From Epiperipatus broadwayi (Eukaryota; Onychophora; Udeonychophora; Euonychophora; Peripatidae): a stretch of 64,000 bases of DNA. Below are positions 12,801 to 24,068 of the stretch, piece by piece (position 1 is the stretch's first letter; each line of letters starts with the position of its first letter). The translations under genes were made by a program, and so were the position numbers. The DNA lies in contig JAQFVV010006221.1 of assembly GCA_028023455.1 (NCBI GenBank), positions 1,866,001 through 1,930,000 of the forward strand, given 5' to 3'. The notes under the pieces were generated by a model, which worked only from the letters and a program-made list of their open reading frames with translations, was not told the origin of the DNA and made no database searches.

Positions 12801-15800
12801 TACACTTAGTAAATGACATCTGCTTGTTTGTTAAATTCCATCCAAAATGAGAAAAACAGACAATTCTCTCTCTCCAATAGAGATAGATGAGGAAAAAACT
12901 TTGTGAAACAATCAGCAAAATTCTAATGCTAATTAAAGTGACTACTAAACCACGAATGAGAATAGTTTAGGCAAAAAAAGAATCTATTGTTTAAAGACTT
13001 GGTAAAAAATACCCAAATACACCTGGGTCTCTTTTTATGCGGTAGATAGGTTCCACAGAAAACCCACATTAAAAAATCGCTCAAAAATAGACTTAACTTA
13101 CCTTGAAAAATGTGGAATATGTTCTGTAATTTTCAAAAATCGCATAAAAGCAAAGCAACAAGGTAAAATTACTTTAAAATTCGCATAAAAAAAATAAGGA
13201 AATAAAGTATGACTAATAAAAAATTTCAAATATTTGAAAAAAATTGATACAAGACAAACTTTTTTTATTAACTATTTAATTTTATTCAAAACTATGTTTT
13301 TATGTGTAATTTATTTTTACATTTTTTCATACTTATTTTAATCATTATTGCTATTTGATAATATGCGGGTTCATTTGTCAACTGGTAAGAAATCAGATTC
13401 GTCACAAGAGGAAATACAATTGGCGCCAACTTCAGTCTCGTGCTGTGTTAATAGTTTTCTGTCGACAATGTAAACGGTAATTAAACTTTGAGATGATGAT
13501 TTTACTAATTGTTTATGAAGCTCGCGATATCCAGTGTACTATGTCTAGCTGTTAGAGAATGCACTTCCACTAGTGCAACTATATATATATAAAACACGCT
13601 TCCAGGAGTGTGTTATTAATGACTAACGGTTAAATGTTCTTTTATAGACATATATACATGGAGAAACTTTTAGATAAAAAAAAGTTACAAGTAAAAATAT
13701 TTAAAAACTTTTAAAGATACATTCTTTTTAAGTAGAAATTAAAAGTTCTTAAATATTTTTACTTGTAACTTTTTTTTGTCTAAAAGTTTCTCCATATATA
13801 TATATATATGTGTGTGTATAAAAGAAAATATAAACATACATATACATAACACAGACATACAACTATTTAGCTCTCTTTGGAATTTAGTTCATAATTCGTG
13901 TCATTAACAAGAAATTGATTTTCCGATTAGAAAGTTGAAGACTTTTTCGAATCATTTTTGCTGTGAAACAAACAGGTTCCACTTCTATTTCATTATCTTT
14001 TTCTAAATCTACAGTATCTAAATTTATTGCCAAACCTTTTTCCAACAGGTATTTAAAGTATGTGTAGAAAATGGGGAAATCCCGATTTTAAGTGAAATAT
14101 GAACTTCTTTATTGCATAAAAGAAAACCGCACAAAAGGATATTAAGAAGAAACATGAATCGCATTTAAAAAATCCGCACAAAAAGAAACCCAGGTGTATA
14201 AATTAATTTTATTTTGGCCATCATTTTTTAAGAAAAAGGTTTTCCTTTACTATAGTTTACATTTCTATTTGAGATAATGATTTTTATTCTATTATTTGAT
14301 TTTTTTATGATTAGAGACAGGAAATAAATAATTATGCTGCTTAGCCTAATAATTTAATGGCATTTGAAGAATCCAATAATAATATAATGAACTAAGAGAT
14401 GTTGGAATGAATTGCTTGTAATTTATATGCTGTTTCTTAAAATGTGTTATAAATCAATTATTTTATATAGCGCGATGTTTATAAACTGTAATATTTAAAC
14501 AGCATTAAACTGTTGCACATGCGCTTTGCTGATTTTAACTATAAATAACTGAATACTAACACTTCAAACACTTGATAAAGTCTTTGGAAAAGATAGAGAA
14601 CCTTCTTGAAAAAGTTATTTACTTTCACAAGTGTTAATAGTAATTAAAATATAAAGAACTATCCAGAGTAAAATTAGAATAAGTTTTATACATATATATA
14701 TAAGAATTGACTTGGAATTTGATTGATTATCAAATATACATTTTACTTAATAATATGTGATTGTACATATGTGTGTATAAATATACATTAACAGAATCCA
14801 TTTAGATTTCTTGAAGTGCATGTATGCTTTTGAAAAGGCATCGAATAATGATTTACAGTTTGTCTCATGGTATACCCATTGTGGTGTCATGGACAAGTTG
14901 GTTTAGGATTGTTTGAAATTTATAATAGTATTGTAAAATTAAAGGGATTCATAAATAAGTATACAATTGTATGACTAAATAATATTAGATGTGTATAATT
15001 AAATAATATTGGAATTACCTAACTAAATAATTTTAGATCTAATGTAATGATGTCATGCAGAAAATAACCATATATGGTTTGAAGGTTTAAGTAAAAATTA
15101 CTACCAAAATGACTCGCCTTATAAGGTGAATTTGGCAATTAATCAAAACCCATGGGGACTAGTAAAGGGCTCAGTTAGCAGACCATATAAGGAGAGGTAT
15201 TTATGGAATGAGAGATGTTTTGTTTGAACTCCAGAAATCTGGTATGTAAGTGGAATATAGGGAGAGAATCGGGGTAGTGAAAAATAAAAGACTACAGTGG
15301 CCCTAACGGGCAGATCTATGATACCCAACTTTAAAGGAGTGTTTTACCGACGTATGTAACAGTTATGTATGTAATTGAATTTTGCTGGAAATTAAACTAA
15401 TATTTTAACTCACGCAATGTCTAAATTTCTCATTTGTTTGATGCATACATGTCACCTATGTCCTGGAGTTATTTTTCTGACCAGATGAACTTAAATTTTT
15501 CCATGTTCCAAACAAATAGTTATTCCAATCAATCAATCATCCAATTATTGACCAGTAAATGATTGTATAGATATTTCTAACTAAAGGATAAAATTGAAAC
15601 AAAACTGCAAAAATCATGACCTGCAATTAGCAAGCTTGGTGAATATTGCCTTTTTTTTTTTGAGGGTTCTTGAAAAAGTTTTTACCCATGAATGAACTAT
15701 TTGATGATTGGTTTACCTATTTATATGTGAATTTATTTAAGTTGAACCTTTTTTTTTTTAAATCTTAAATATGCTATGTTAAATTAGATCATGTGACATA

Positions 15801-16447
15801 TGACTTGATTTCTTTGTAATTTTAACTTAAATATGATGTTTGTTTATAATTTTAGATGATTTGTTCCTATATCTTTACACCATTTGCATTTTTAATGGGC
15901 ATAAGTTGGACAGATTGTAATTTAGTTGCAAGTCTACTGGGCACCAAAACTTTCATTAATGAATTTGTGGCTTATGAACAACTTAGTGGATATATTAAAA
16001 ATAGAGAAAATGGACTTTTTCCACAACTCTCCGTAAGTTTTACGATGAAATGCAATTAAAAATTTGTGTTTATTGTTATTTAAAAATTAAATAATTATTA
16101 TATTTTAGGTACGTTCTGAAACAATAGTTACATATGCCTTATGTAGTTTTGCTAATTTATCGTCTGTTGGAATTCAACTCGGTGGACTTGGAGCATTAAT
16201 CCCTCAGCGCAAAAGTGACTTAGCAGAAATAGTTGTTAGAGCACTTATTGCTGGAACACTCACAAACTATATGACAGCTTGTATAGCAGGTAATAGAAAA
16301 TTAAAATGAAATTTAAATAAAATTTTTAAATGTTTGTGTACTAAATAGCGTTTTATTTTCCTTCTAGGAATTCTAATCACTGAACCATCATACAGCCTTG
16401 AAGTAAATTCAACCATCACTCCATTTATTGGCAATATTTCATTATAG
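3677..16447 (+). CDS. Concentrative nucleoside transporter, C-terminal part (SLC28/CNT family)
   Basis: This is the 3' portion of a sodium- or proton-coupled nucleoside symporter of the plasma membrane, which imports nucleosides for salvage. Five exons splice in frame: 3677-3810, 10331-10499, 15856-16032, 16109-16289 and 16368-16447, giving about 246 residues and a TAG stop. Family hallmarks in order are SASVMAAPAALAVSKL, SAGASNSIGLVANIGANLIA, the CNT signature with NEFVAY (within GTKTFINEFVAY, matching G-x-K-x3-N-E-F-V-A-Y), and ALCSFANLSSVGIQLGGLGA followed by PQRKSDL. Animal CNTs are about 600-700 residues, so roughly the first 400 lie upstream of the window. All junctions have GT/AG borders with no internal stops, so the gene looks functional. 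CNT1, 2 or 3 type cannot be assigned; invertebrate copies usually fall outside that split. No promoter is visible. Confidence 0.95.
3811..5424. other. CNT intron, AT-rich
   Basis: This is intronic sequence of the transporter gene. No exon, RNA gene or recognisable transposon is supported. Homopolymer A/T runs are frequent. Confidence 0.5.
5425..5560 (-). repeat. Fold-back fragment of the 453-bp repeat family
   Basis: The minus-strand part of the unit (AACATCACATTATCACC through GGCAAAACTCTCCGTACAG) is followed at once by its inverted counterpart TGTATGGAGAGTTTTGC. Arms around 5487-5514 and 5516-5541 form a near-perfect hairpin. The hammerhead core is absent. It lies within the first visible transporter intron. 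Confidence 0.8.
5561..10330. other. CNT intron, AT-rich with microsatellites
   Basis: No gene is supported. Seen here are a run of 13 C at 6060-6072 (odd in so AT-rich a region), a TA microsatellite at about 7680-7696, a run of 12 C at 9512-9523, and a GC-richer stretch at about 7740-8000 that may be an unrecognised repeat. The minus-strand frame around 8472-8684 has no recognised motif. Confidence 0.5.
10331..10499 (+). CDS. CNT exon b
   Basis: It starts after TTTTTATCTAG with the T that completes the split serine codon. It encodes NHRNIIEAASAGASNSIG and a long hydrophobic segment (LVANIGANLIAFLSMLALL), matching the most conserved membrane part of the CNT family. It ends FPELSFQ in phase 0 at GTAAAT. 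Confidence 0.95.
10674..10681 (+). repeat. hAT target-site duplication, left
   Basis: GTCTAGTG directly precedes the inverted repeat of the hAT element and is repeated exactly at 11104-11111. Confidence 0.92.
10682..11103 (+). mobile_element. Non-autonomous hAT transposon (422 bp)
   Basis: The element starts CAGGGGTGGGCAA and ends with its inverted counterpart TTGCCCACCTCTG (12 of 13 match). It is flanked by a perfect 8-bp duplication, GTCTAGTG, the hallmark of hAT superfamily insertions. The terminus followed by a GGCTCGGGGGCCAC stretch is the pattern seen at Charlie-like hAT ends in many animals. Open frames in both strands (10609-10836 plus, 10676-11032 minus) show no transposase motif and partly run across the boundary, so they are not genes. 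It sits in the second visible intron of the nucleoside transporter, 183 bp after exon b. Mobility would require a transposase from elsewhere. Confidence 0.92.
11104..11111 (+). repeat. hAT target-site duplication, right
   Basis: GTCTAGTG follows the element, identical to 10674-10681. Confidence 0.92.
11112..11514. other. CNT intron, AT-rich
   Basis: Nothing recognisable between the hAT element and the SINE-like patch. Confidence 0.5.
11515..11640 (-). repeat. Possible tRNA-derived SINE
   Basis: On the minus strand, TAGTAGGTTGAGTGG (around 11585-11599) resembles a pol III A box and GGATCGATTCTGG (around 11548-11560) a B box at tRNA-like spacing, in a locally GC-richer patch. No target duplication was found, so the borders are approximate. 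A decayed tRNA-like pseudogene is the alternative. Confidence 0.45.
11641..13017. other. CNT intron, AT-rich
   Basis: No gene or classified repeat is supported. Short TA runs and T homopolymers occur (for example about 12098-12110 and 12580-12590). Confidence 0.5.
13020..14196 (+). mobile_element. TA-flanked inverted-repeat DNA element, copy 1
   Basis: Ends are CACCTGGGTCTCTTTTTATG at the left and an inverted GAAACCCAGGTG at the right, each bordered by TA (13018-13019 and 14197-14198). A TA target duplication points to the Tc1/mariner group. No transposase is encoded; the interior repeats phrases of the type TTTATGCGG. A second copy in opposite orientation lies at 57024-58192 and matches this one along most of its length. 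This copy carries extra sequence between a GATATCCAG near 13529 and the ACAACTATTTAGCTCTC near 13860, including a fold-back element. It lies in the second visible intron of the transporter. Confidence 0.8.
13658..13796. mobile_element. Fold-back MITE nested in copy 1
   Basis: Left arm 13658-13713 (ATGGAGAAACTTTTAGATAA ...) and right arm 13739-13796 (... TCTAAAAGTTTCTCCAT) are near-perfect inverted repeats separated by about 25 bp. The sister element at 57 kb lacks this sequence, so it arrived after the two copies separated. Confidence 0.85.
14199..15855. other. CNT intron, AT-rich
   Basis: No exon or RNA gene is supported. A GC-richer block at about 15110-15345 could be part of an old LTR or other repeat, but nothing identifies it. 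Confidence 0.45.
15856..16032 (+). CDS. CNT exon c, carries the NEFVAY signature
   Basis: It follows TTTTAG and begins with an internal methionine codon (MICSYIFTPFAFLMG); this ATG is not the protein start. It contains GTKTFINEFVAYEQL, the CNT signature with the acidic residue that contacts the nucleoside ribose in solved family structures. It ends in phase 0 at GTAAGT. The conserved YEQLSGYIKN stretch follows the signature, as in animal CNTs. Confidence 0.96.
16109..16289 (+). CDS. CNT exon d
   Basis: It follows a 76-bp intron with acceptor TATTTTAG. It encodes VRSETIVTYALCSFANLSS, a glycine-rich turn (GIQLGGLGALIPQRKSD) and a further helix (AEIVVRALIAGTLTNYMTA). The near-invariant family arrangement of a serine/glycine-rich stretch, a proline, RKSD and RALIAG is intact. 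One base of a glycine codon is carried into the last exon. Confidence 0.96.
16368..16447 (+). CDS. CNT last exon, short C-terminal tail
   Basis: It follows a 78-bp intron. It encodes GILITEPSYSLEVNS and a short tail ending GNISL before TAG. Two N-glycosylation sequons (NST and NIS) fit the extracellular C terminus known for animal CNTs. The tail is much shorter than in vertebrate CNT3. Confidence 0.93.
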
Positions 16448-16985
16448 CACAATCTTACTTCATTTTCAATTATTTATTTATTTATTTTTTACAATTACAT
16501 GGAATATTCTACTTATATATGTATATCTTGACTAACACATAATTTCAGGAATTTATGTATATATAAAATGGAAAAAAAAAGTCAAAAAATGGAATATGTC
16601 AATTCGGCCATCTGTTTCTTGTTTTATGGCTGCGAACATTTTTATGATATATTCTAATGCTTATTTTCATTTGTTAAAAACATATTTGGATATGAATGAT
16701 AATTCGATTTAAAAAAATCACTGACTCTTAGTGTAAGTAGAGGATCACCTGTAAGTTTATATATAGATTTTTTTTTGTACAAATATGTTTCATATTTATT
16801 TTTTAGGAGAGAAACTTAAACGCAAATATTTTTATTTAAAAACCTCATTGCCTATATGAATATTTTTATTAAAAATAAAATGTACCTAATAAAAAAAAAA
16901 ATTGTTTAAGGAACATTCCATATTTTTATATTGTATTTGTATAATCTATTTTTTTTAATAAAGCATTTCTTAAAGCCTTTCATAA
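16448..16985 (+). other. Probable CNT 3' UTR with polyadenylation signals
   Basis: AT-rich sequence follows the stop codon. AATAAA hexamers occur near 16874 and at 16957-16962, the latter followed by T-rich sequence. Which one is used cannot be told without transcripts. Confidence 0.5.
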
Positions 16986-17122
16986 AAAAATATTTTATTA
17001 CATTCAAAAATGTCAATTCCTAACAGAATCTTTTGCATAACTGAAGTTACTGTTGATTTTAACTTTGAAAAACAGAACACTTATTTACAGATTTTTCCCT
17101 CCACTGAATTATAAATAACTAT

Positions 17123-17322
17123 CAAACATCACATGATCATCATTCTTACACAAGCTGTTTTTCACAGAGGCAAAACTCTCCATACAGTAGTGCTACTCAG
17201 TGCAAGCCAGAGTAATCAATGGATGCAGGCAGGTTTGTGCATAAAATCCCTATCTAGTGGGGATCCATTGATTACTCTGGCTTTGAGTGGTGCTACTGTA
17301 TGGAGAGTTTTGCCTCTGTGAA
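17123..17322. repeat. Fold-back copy of the 453-bp repeat family
   Basis: Left arm 17161-17224 and right arm 17263-17322 are inverted copies of the unit's end region (GGCAAAACTCTCCATACAG ... GAGTAATCAATGGAT). The spacer keeps GTGCATAAAATCCCTATCTA, also from the unit. The hammerhead core is deleted. About 675 bp downstream of the transporter stop codon. Confidence 0.85.
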
Positions 17323-17510
17323 TTGTAAATAGTAACATTAATGGATATTTCTATTCATCTATCCTAAATAGATTGTCCAGAAATTCTAATTTTCTAGAAT
17401 TGTTTTGGATTTATGTAGAATTCCATCTCACATCCTGAAAAGTGTTTTCACAGCAATATTTTGTTCTAATTTTTAAAAATAATATTTCTGTTTTATTCAT
17501 GTATAAATAA

Positions 17511-17703
17511 ATTATTCAAATCACCCTCCCAAATGTTATGGTATTTCAGCAATGCCTTCTGTGAATAAATATCTGAACTTTATATTTATTCACAGAGGGC
17601 ATTGCTATCCTTTTGAGTTTGGCTGTTTGAGATTCAGACTTTATATTTATTCATAGAGGGCATTGCTGAAATATAACGTTTGGGAGGGTGACTTGAATAT
17701 TTA
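17511..17703. mobile_element. Fold-back MITE, about 190 bp
   Basis: Inverted arms of about 60 bp: AAATCACCCTCCCAAATGTT on the left pairs with AACGTTTGGGAGGGTGACTT on the right. The right half also holds a direct duplication of the TTTATATTTATTCA-AGAGGGCATTGCT phrase (near 17580 and 17640). No coding sequence. Target duplications are not clear in the AT-rich flanks. Confidence 0.8.
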
Positions 17704-18635
17704 CTAATTAATTTTCAGCTAGCTATATGCCCTGGAATATTTTCATATATAAATATCACAAAATGAAAATAAAATTAAATAATAATTGTAGATGTGTTTA
17801 ATGCTTAAATGTTGCAGCATATCAGGGACTGGGGGTTATTGCAAAGAAAAATATTGAACTTTTAATTTTTGTAATAAAATCATCTAGAAAGTGCTGTTCT
17901 AACTCGAGGATAATTTTTGCGCAATATACAACATCTGAATTTTATATGAAAATAATTTATTCAAAATACATTAAATCCCAGATTCACATCTGCTATTTGA
18001 ATATCTTTGAATAACTTTTTAAACCAACTTTGCAGAACCAAATTCTAGATGATAAAAAAATTCATTTTTTCATTGCAAATCTAAAGAGAGTTTAAATATA
18101 AAGAATTCTTTTTGGTTTTATAATACTTGATATTTCTAATAAACAAAGTAAATATTAGCATTGAGGTAAATGGATAGTAAATTCTAAACATTTTCCATGT
18201 ATATAATAAATTTAAAAAAATAATATATATAAAAATAAATATTTTCAAAACCGCTATTAAATATTTTTTGCTCTCCTAAAGATAATAATCATTAAAATTT
18301 CATTATCAGTCATAATCAATTGCTGACAGTAAATCTATAATGTCACAAATCCTTTATGTGTCTATTCTTATTGATACAAAATGAATTACCATCTTGGGAA
18401 AACTGAGATAACAGCATTTACTTCAAAGACAAAGAAATGTTTTTTTGATTATTCAATATTATAATGTAAAACATATAGCAATAAAAAAAGCAGATAAATT
18501 AAATGATTTACCTTGTCATGAAAAATATTTTTCAATTTCCAGTCCTTCACAAGAGAAATTGGATAGAGAAAGCAAATTTTGTAAGCCATATTATAAATTA
18601 ACAATTTTTATCATAACTGTACAAACTAGATACAA
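17704..18635. other. AT-rich intergenic stretch
   Basis: No gene or classified repeat. A short + frame around 18445-18675 has no recognisable domain. Confidence 0.5.
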
Positions 18636-18705
18636 CTGTGATGCACTACTATATGGAGAGTTTTGCCTGTTTTAATAACAGTTACGAGCAAGCATCATGT
18701 GATGT
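18636..18705 (+). repeat. Fragment of the 453-bp repeat family
   Basis: TGGAGAGTTTTGCCTGTTTT through CATGTGATGTTTA matches the post-GGCAC part of the unit. GAGCAAGCATCATGTG resembles the variant at 5.4 kb, suggesting a subfamily. The ribozyme core is absent. Confidence 0.75.
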
Positions 18706-18984
18706 TTAGTAGTTTATAACTGTGATGTCCATAAATTTTTACTTGTAAATAGGAGAATGATACGAATGAAATAATTAAATCAAGTTTTTGATCAACATAT
18801 ATTTATCTTTATCCATTTTATGGGGAATTAAATAAAGGTTTGATTGTTAAAGGACAATGGATTGGGTAGTTGAGGATGGGTAATATATAATGAATCATTA
18901 CATTTACAAAAGTTTTTAGATAAAAATGGTAACAAAAGTTAATAATTATAATTGCAAATTTAAAAACAAACGTAATATTAAAAA

Positions 18985-19560
18985 TTATACTTAAAAAGGT
19001 AAAAATATAAATCAGCAATTAGAACATGCTATTCTTGCTGAAGATTACGACCTGATAGCTTTGACAGAAACAGGGCTGAAAGGTCAGATTGTAGACCATT
19101 GATTTGAATTATATAGGCATGACCATGTGAACTTTCAAAAGATGGAGGTATATTATTAGATATTAAAAACAATATTAGCAAAATATACGAATATAGCAAT
19201 GAATTTTATTGATTCTATTTGGATTGATTGGAAAAATATTTACTTAGTTATAAACACAATATTTTGATCTGTGGTAAGCTTAATACACACTGTAATGCCT
19301 TCATATAAAAGTCCAGAGTTGCGCAACAATGAAATTAATAAAGGATTAAGAATTTCATAATTCATGAACATTATTGGTATGATCAAAATGAATCATTTAA
19401 GATTTTATTTAGATTGATTTTAATGGTGTAAACTTAAAACATAGTCTCCAGTTATTGTTGAAGGGAAAATTCTCATCATTCAGCAGTTGAAAGCTTATTT
19501 GTAAAATTTCTTTCGTAAGTAACAATGACAAAATTTCAACGAGAAATGATAAATTTGGTG
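18985..19560 (+). pseudogene. LINE endonuclease relic (CR1/L2-like)
   Basis: The + strand reads EDYDLIALTETGLKG near 19037-19082 and then FELYRHDHVN. This is the start of an apurinic/apyrimidinic-type endonuclease of a non-LTR retrotransposon, with the TET motif. Further conserved-looking bits (FIDSIWIDW) follow, broken by stops and shifts. Reverse transcriptase is not visible downstream. CR1/L2-like is inferred from the DLIALTET wording and is not firm. Confidence 0.65.
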
Positions 19561-21980
19561 ATTGTTATAATTTATATTACAATGTTATATCTAATTGAGA
19601 ATTGGTTTATAGATCTAGCAATGTAAACACTGCAGTTGTTTGTTTGTTTAACAACAAACACCAATTGTAACAGAATAAAATGAAAATAATGTTAACAGAG
19701 CAACTCTATCTCATAAATACTAATATGCCCTTGTTGGATAAACCAATTGTAATAGGATAAAAATAATTAATGGTGGTAAGAGGTTTTTTTATTCTACAGA
19801 TTCATGCACATTAAACTATCATTAATAAAATACAATATGTAAATTCAACTCATCTCCATTTGTGCTGATTTATAATAATATAAAATGAAGGCCAATACTT
19901 CAAATAGCCTTACAATTTACAATATGCAAATCATAACGACATAAAATAAATGACTTATTTGACACTTACATAAATACGATTAGCAAATCATAAATTATTC
20001 TTTGAACCAATAAAGGCAAGTTACTAAACCCTAATCATAATTGCCTTAATATACATAATATTATTAATACTCTTATTATAAGCAAATGGTAATATTAAAA
20101 ACTTAATATTTAAATTAAATATGTAATCTACTCCAATGAGCTTTACAATTAAAAAAAAAAAAATCATTCTATTTAATGTAATTCAAATATCAGTTTCAAT
20201 GTATGAAATTACCAATTTTATAATATCCAATAAATAATAGTCTAAAAGAATGTGCTGACATCCAATTATAATAATCGGTTTACCCCAAATAAATAATTAA
20301 TATACTTTATAAACTATCGAACTAGCTCAGATATAAATTTATCTAAAAATAATTATTGCATATAACTTAAAATAATTATGGTGATCTTCTAATTAGTTAT
20401 TAAACATCTAGCTATACCAAGTTAATTAATTCATTATCACATAAAATGTATATCTAGCTCAAAAGATAATGTATTTATAATAGAAAAAATAATATGTAAT
20501 AATACATATACTTACCAATCCGATTGTTTGATTCCCGGACTATTTTATGATTATTATAAAATATATGGTGTAAATCAATATTTAACTACTGTATATTAAA
20601 AGTTTATTAACAAATAGGTTTGCATTGTTAATTGAAATGATCACTAAAGCAAAATTTATTTGTTTTAAATGAATTAAAAATTTATTAACAATTAATATAA
20701 AAAATGGCAAGTAGACAATAAATGTTTGTGACATGCACTCTAATTAAATATAAAATCTAGTCCCCATCTAAATTAATATTAATGTAAATAGGTGCTTAAA
20801 CAGAAAAAATTCATCTATTTAATGCTAACGAAAATGTTGCTGCACACACACACTATTTAAAATAAAAAAACTAATGATAATTCTACATTATTTATAATAA
20901 AGTAATTGATTAAGGTAAAATGTAATGTTTGTTTATTCATTCACCTTATTTTCCAAATATAAAATCACTGAATAATTATTATAGTAAAATCTTTTCGGAT
21001 TTTCAATACTTATAATGTAAATCCAAAAGTAATTTGCCGTCAACGGATAAACATATAATACTTCAAATCAAAACTTAATCATTAAAATTTAGGATATAAA
21101 TTCGAATCTAAACTAAGTTTAACTTTCTTTTATTTCACACATATAAAAACAAGCAACTTATAAAATGTACAAATACATAAAATATGTATTAATATATGAC
21201 CTGAACACAATCCTAATGGCCCTTCAAAGAAAGACTAATTCAGTGTCTATTCCATGAAATATAATTTGATAGAAATCCAAACAAAATAAAAGTATCTTAA
21301 AGTTATCCAAAACAATGCGTATATATTAAATTCCAATATTCTCGAAGTATTTTTTATCCTCTAATTGTTAAATATTTGATATTGTAATGGCATTATAAAA
21401 TAGACAGACTCCGGTCTCCATTTACAACATAGGAAATAAATTGGTTTAAATCCTATGTTAAAATACATTATTGATATTATAAAATTATATCTCAGTAGAA
21501 AAGATTCTTATATATATATACAATAGTAAGTTGTCAGCTTTGATGTTTCATTAAAATGCTTTGTTCACACACAATTATTTTTCAGTAGGAAAATAGACTA
21601 ATTTGAATGCCATAAATTACTTTTAACTAGTATTTCATAATCCAGTCATTTCCTGGATAAAGATAATCATTATTCCATTTTGTAGTTCTCAAGCAAATAC
21701 TTTTAAAATAAATATAAAAGAACTTAGGTTTGCTTCTATGAAAGAGTGTTAGAGAGTGAATTCAAATCAGTTTTATTTATAACCACTTTAAATAATGTCA
21801 TTTTCATAATCAAAACTAAGGTTACACTCTTTATTTACTCATACCAAAATCACTGTATTCCATGTTTAAAATCCTTTTATAATAATAAAAAATATTTTAT
21901 AATTATTACATATAAAAAAATATTTATACATCAAAACAATACTGTTTTAACTCAACACAAACTAAAATAATCTATATTAC
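19561..21980. other. AT-rich stretch before the LTR element
   Basis: No gene, RNA or classified repeat is supported. Short open frames here are composed of AT-rich codons with no domain. Confidence 0.5.
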
Positions 21981-24048
21981 TTAAGATGTGGTCTTATACC
22001 CTCCAAATCCAAAATAAAAGCACCCTTACCTAATTCAAACCCAAGACCCACAATAATAGAAAACAAACTATATGTAAAATGAGAATGCAAATCAAGATTT
22101 ATTACCAAAAGATGAAAATAGTCACAAGCACTGTAGCTGAGAAACAATTGTTTCCATAATTAAATGTTTAACTTATTTCTATAATTAAATAATTAATAAA
22201 CATGATAAATACTCTCTAAACTAAACATAATATGTAGAAACTAATACCCTTGTTAAAAATCTCTTGTCAATTGTTGCTTAATTCACACACATTACAATAA
22301 TGCAAGTAAAAGACGGTCAGGTTTAGATGCAAGCAAGAAAATAAAATACTTAAAGAAATAAACAAACTGTTTATTGTTATTAATCATATATATATATATG
22401 AACTATAACAAATGATATAAATAATCAAATATGTGAAACTGCTGTTGAAAACATCAAATTCGCATTCAAATTAAACAACCTCATTTTGGTAATTAGCAAA
22501 AGATAAACAAACCTCAAAAATCAGATCAAAACTCCATCGGCTAACAAAGATGTATAATTTTTGAAAGGAAAAATCAAACTTACTGCTCGAACAGAAAAAT
22601 CTGCCATTGTCAAAGTAAAAGCATTAAAAGAAAGTAGTTCATAGGATATTGAGTAAAGCTAAATTAAAAAAACATGGATTTAAACCCAGACAATTAGGGG
22701 ATTCTAAATTTAAAATCTCAAAAATAGCTTTAAACTATTCAATATTTCAAGAGCATTTCCAAGTTTAAATGGGAGAGTAGATGAACTCTAACTTGAGATT
22801 ACCAACAAATATCCTGTTTTTCTATTCACTCAAGTACTTTTATTAATTACATTTATAGAAACAACTATACATTGCTAAGTGTGAAGTTACATTGGGATTA
22901 AGTAAGTCACCCATGGAGCTGTAGCTTCCAAAACCAAATTTAATTCAATATAGCATATATACTGTGAATACCATCAACTTTACTATTTAGATGTGAAGCT
23001 GCAAATTCAACATTTTAAAGCAGGCCATATAAACAAACTGATCACTATCAGATGTGTTCTAGAACATTTGAATCCCACCAACAAATATGAACTGGATCAA
23101 AGAGGACATTTATAATCATTTTAGCACATTTTCCTTATAGATTCTCAATTGATCTTTAGGTTGACGTCATATTTTTTTTAGTTATATATTTTTTATTTCT
23201 TTACTCAAGATTGGAGGGGGGTTATTAGCTTTATTGTAAATTGAAATAAAATAGATCCAGGCATGAACTTGCTTGTGGATAAATTTAATCACTTGGGGGA
23301 GTTAAGATTTTACCCTAGTATACATTAAATACCAACACTTGTACAGTGACAATATTATTTTTATTAATCATTTTATTTGTTTTCAGTATATATGATAATC
23401 TCTAGCATGGATGGTCTTTCCTATTCTTGTAGAGACAAACAATAAATGGGGAATCTCACACCACCCTGTTTTTGATATGAACTCGTGAATAAACTAATTG
23501 GAAATGAGGAATTATTATTTTGATGAAAATTAAATTAGCAAGCAAGTGTAAACATAATATCAACATTTTTTGTTTTGTTTTAGTATTGATATTGGGTTAT
23601 TCTTTGAAGAAAACAGGGAGTGGATTAATGATATTACCAGTAATAATCAAAGAATATTTACCAAGATCTAAACAAATTATTTATTTGTTATAATCTTGCC
23701 TAAATTATGTTAATTGTAAATAAATGTGAAATATATGAGTTTAAACTTAATACTGTTGTTTGTATTCAGTACTCAATTTGTCATACACTTGCACATTATA
23801 AATAGTGATATTGATATACTCTGAAGTGGAATATTATGTGTAATCTCCCTGTGTTTGAACTCCGGGATTAATGGAAGTTAAAGATGAGCACACTAACAGA
23901 TTTTTAACACACATTTGGGTATTAATACAACTTCCAGGAATGAGATTGGAATGGACATGAGTATATTTAGGAATCCTAGATACGCTTTCTCACCCACTGA
24001 TGACCTATCAAGTCTACTATCAGTAAGGTAAGAACTTGTTCCATTATA
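21981..24048 (+). repeat. 5' LTR of Gypsy element 1
   Basis: It is homologous to 31340-33497 plus 40577-40664. It starts near TTAAGATGTGGTCTTATACC (partner copy TGTAAGAAGTAGTCTTACAC) and ends ATTATA just before a TGGCGCATCC priming-site-like string. At about 2.07 kb it is long for the group. Confidence 0.85.
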
Positions 24049-24050
24049 AT

Positions 24051-24068
24051 TGGCGCATCCAATTGCAA
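24051..24068 (+). promoter_or_regulatory. Putative primer-binding site
   Basis: TGGCGCATCCAATTGCAA lies 2 bp after the 5' LTR; TGG matches the complement of a tRNA CCA end. The tRNA was not identified. Confidence 0.5.
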
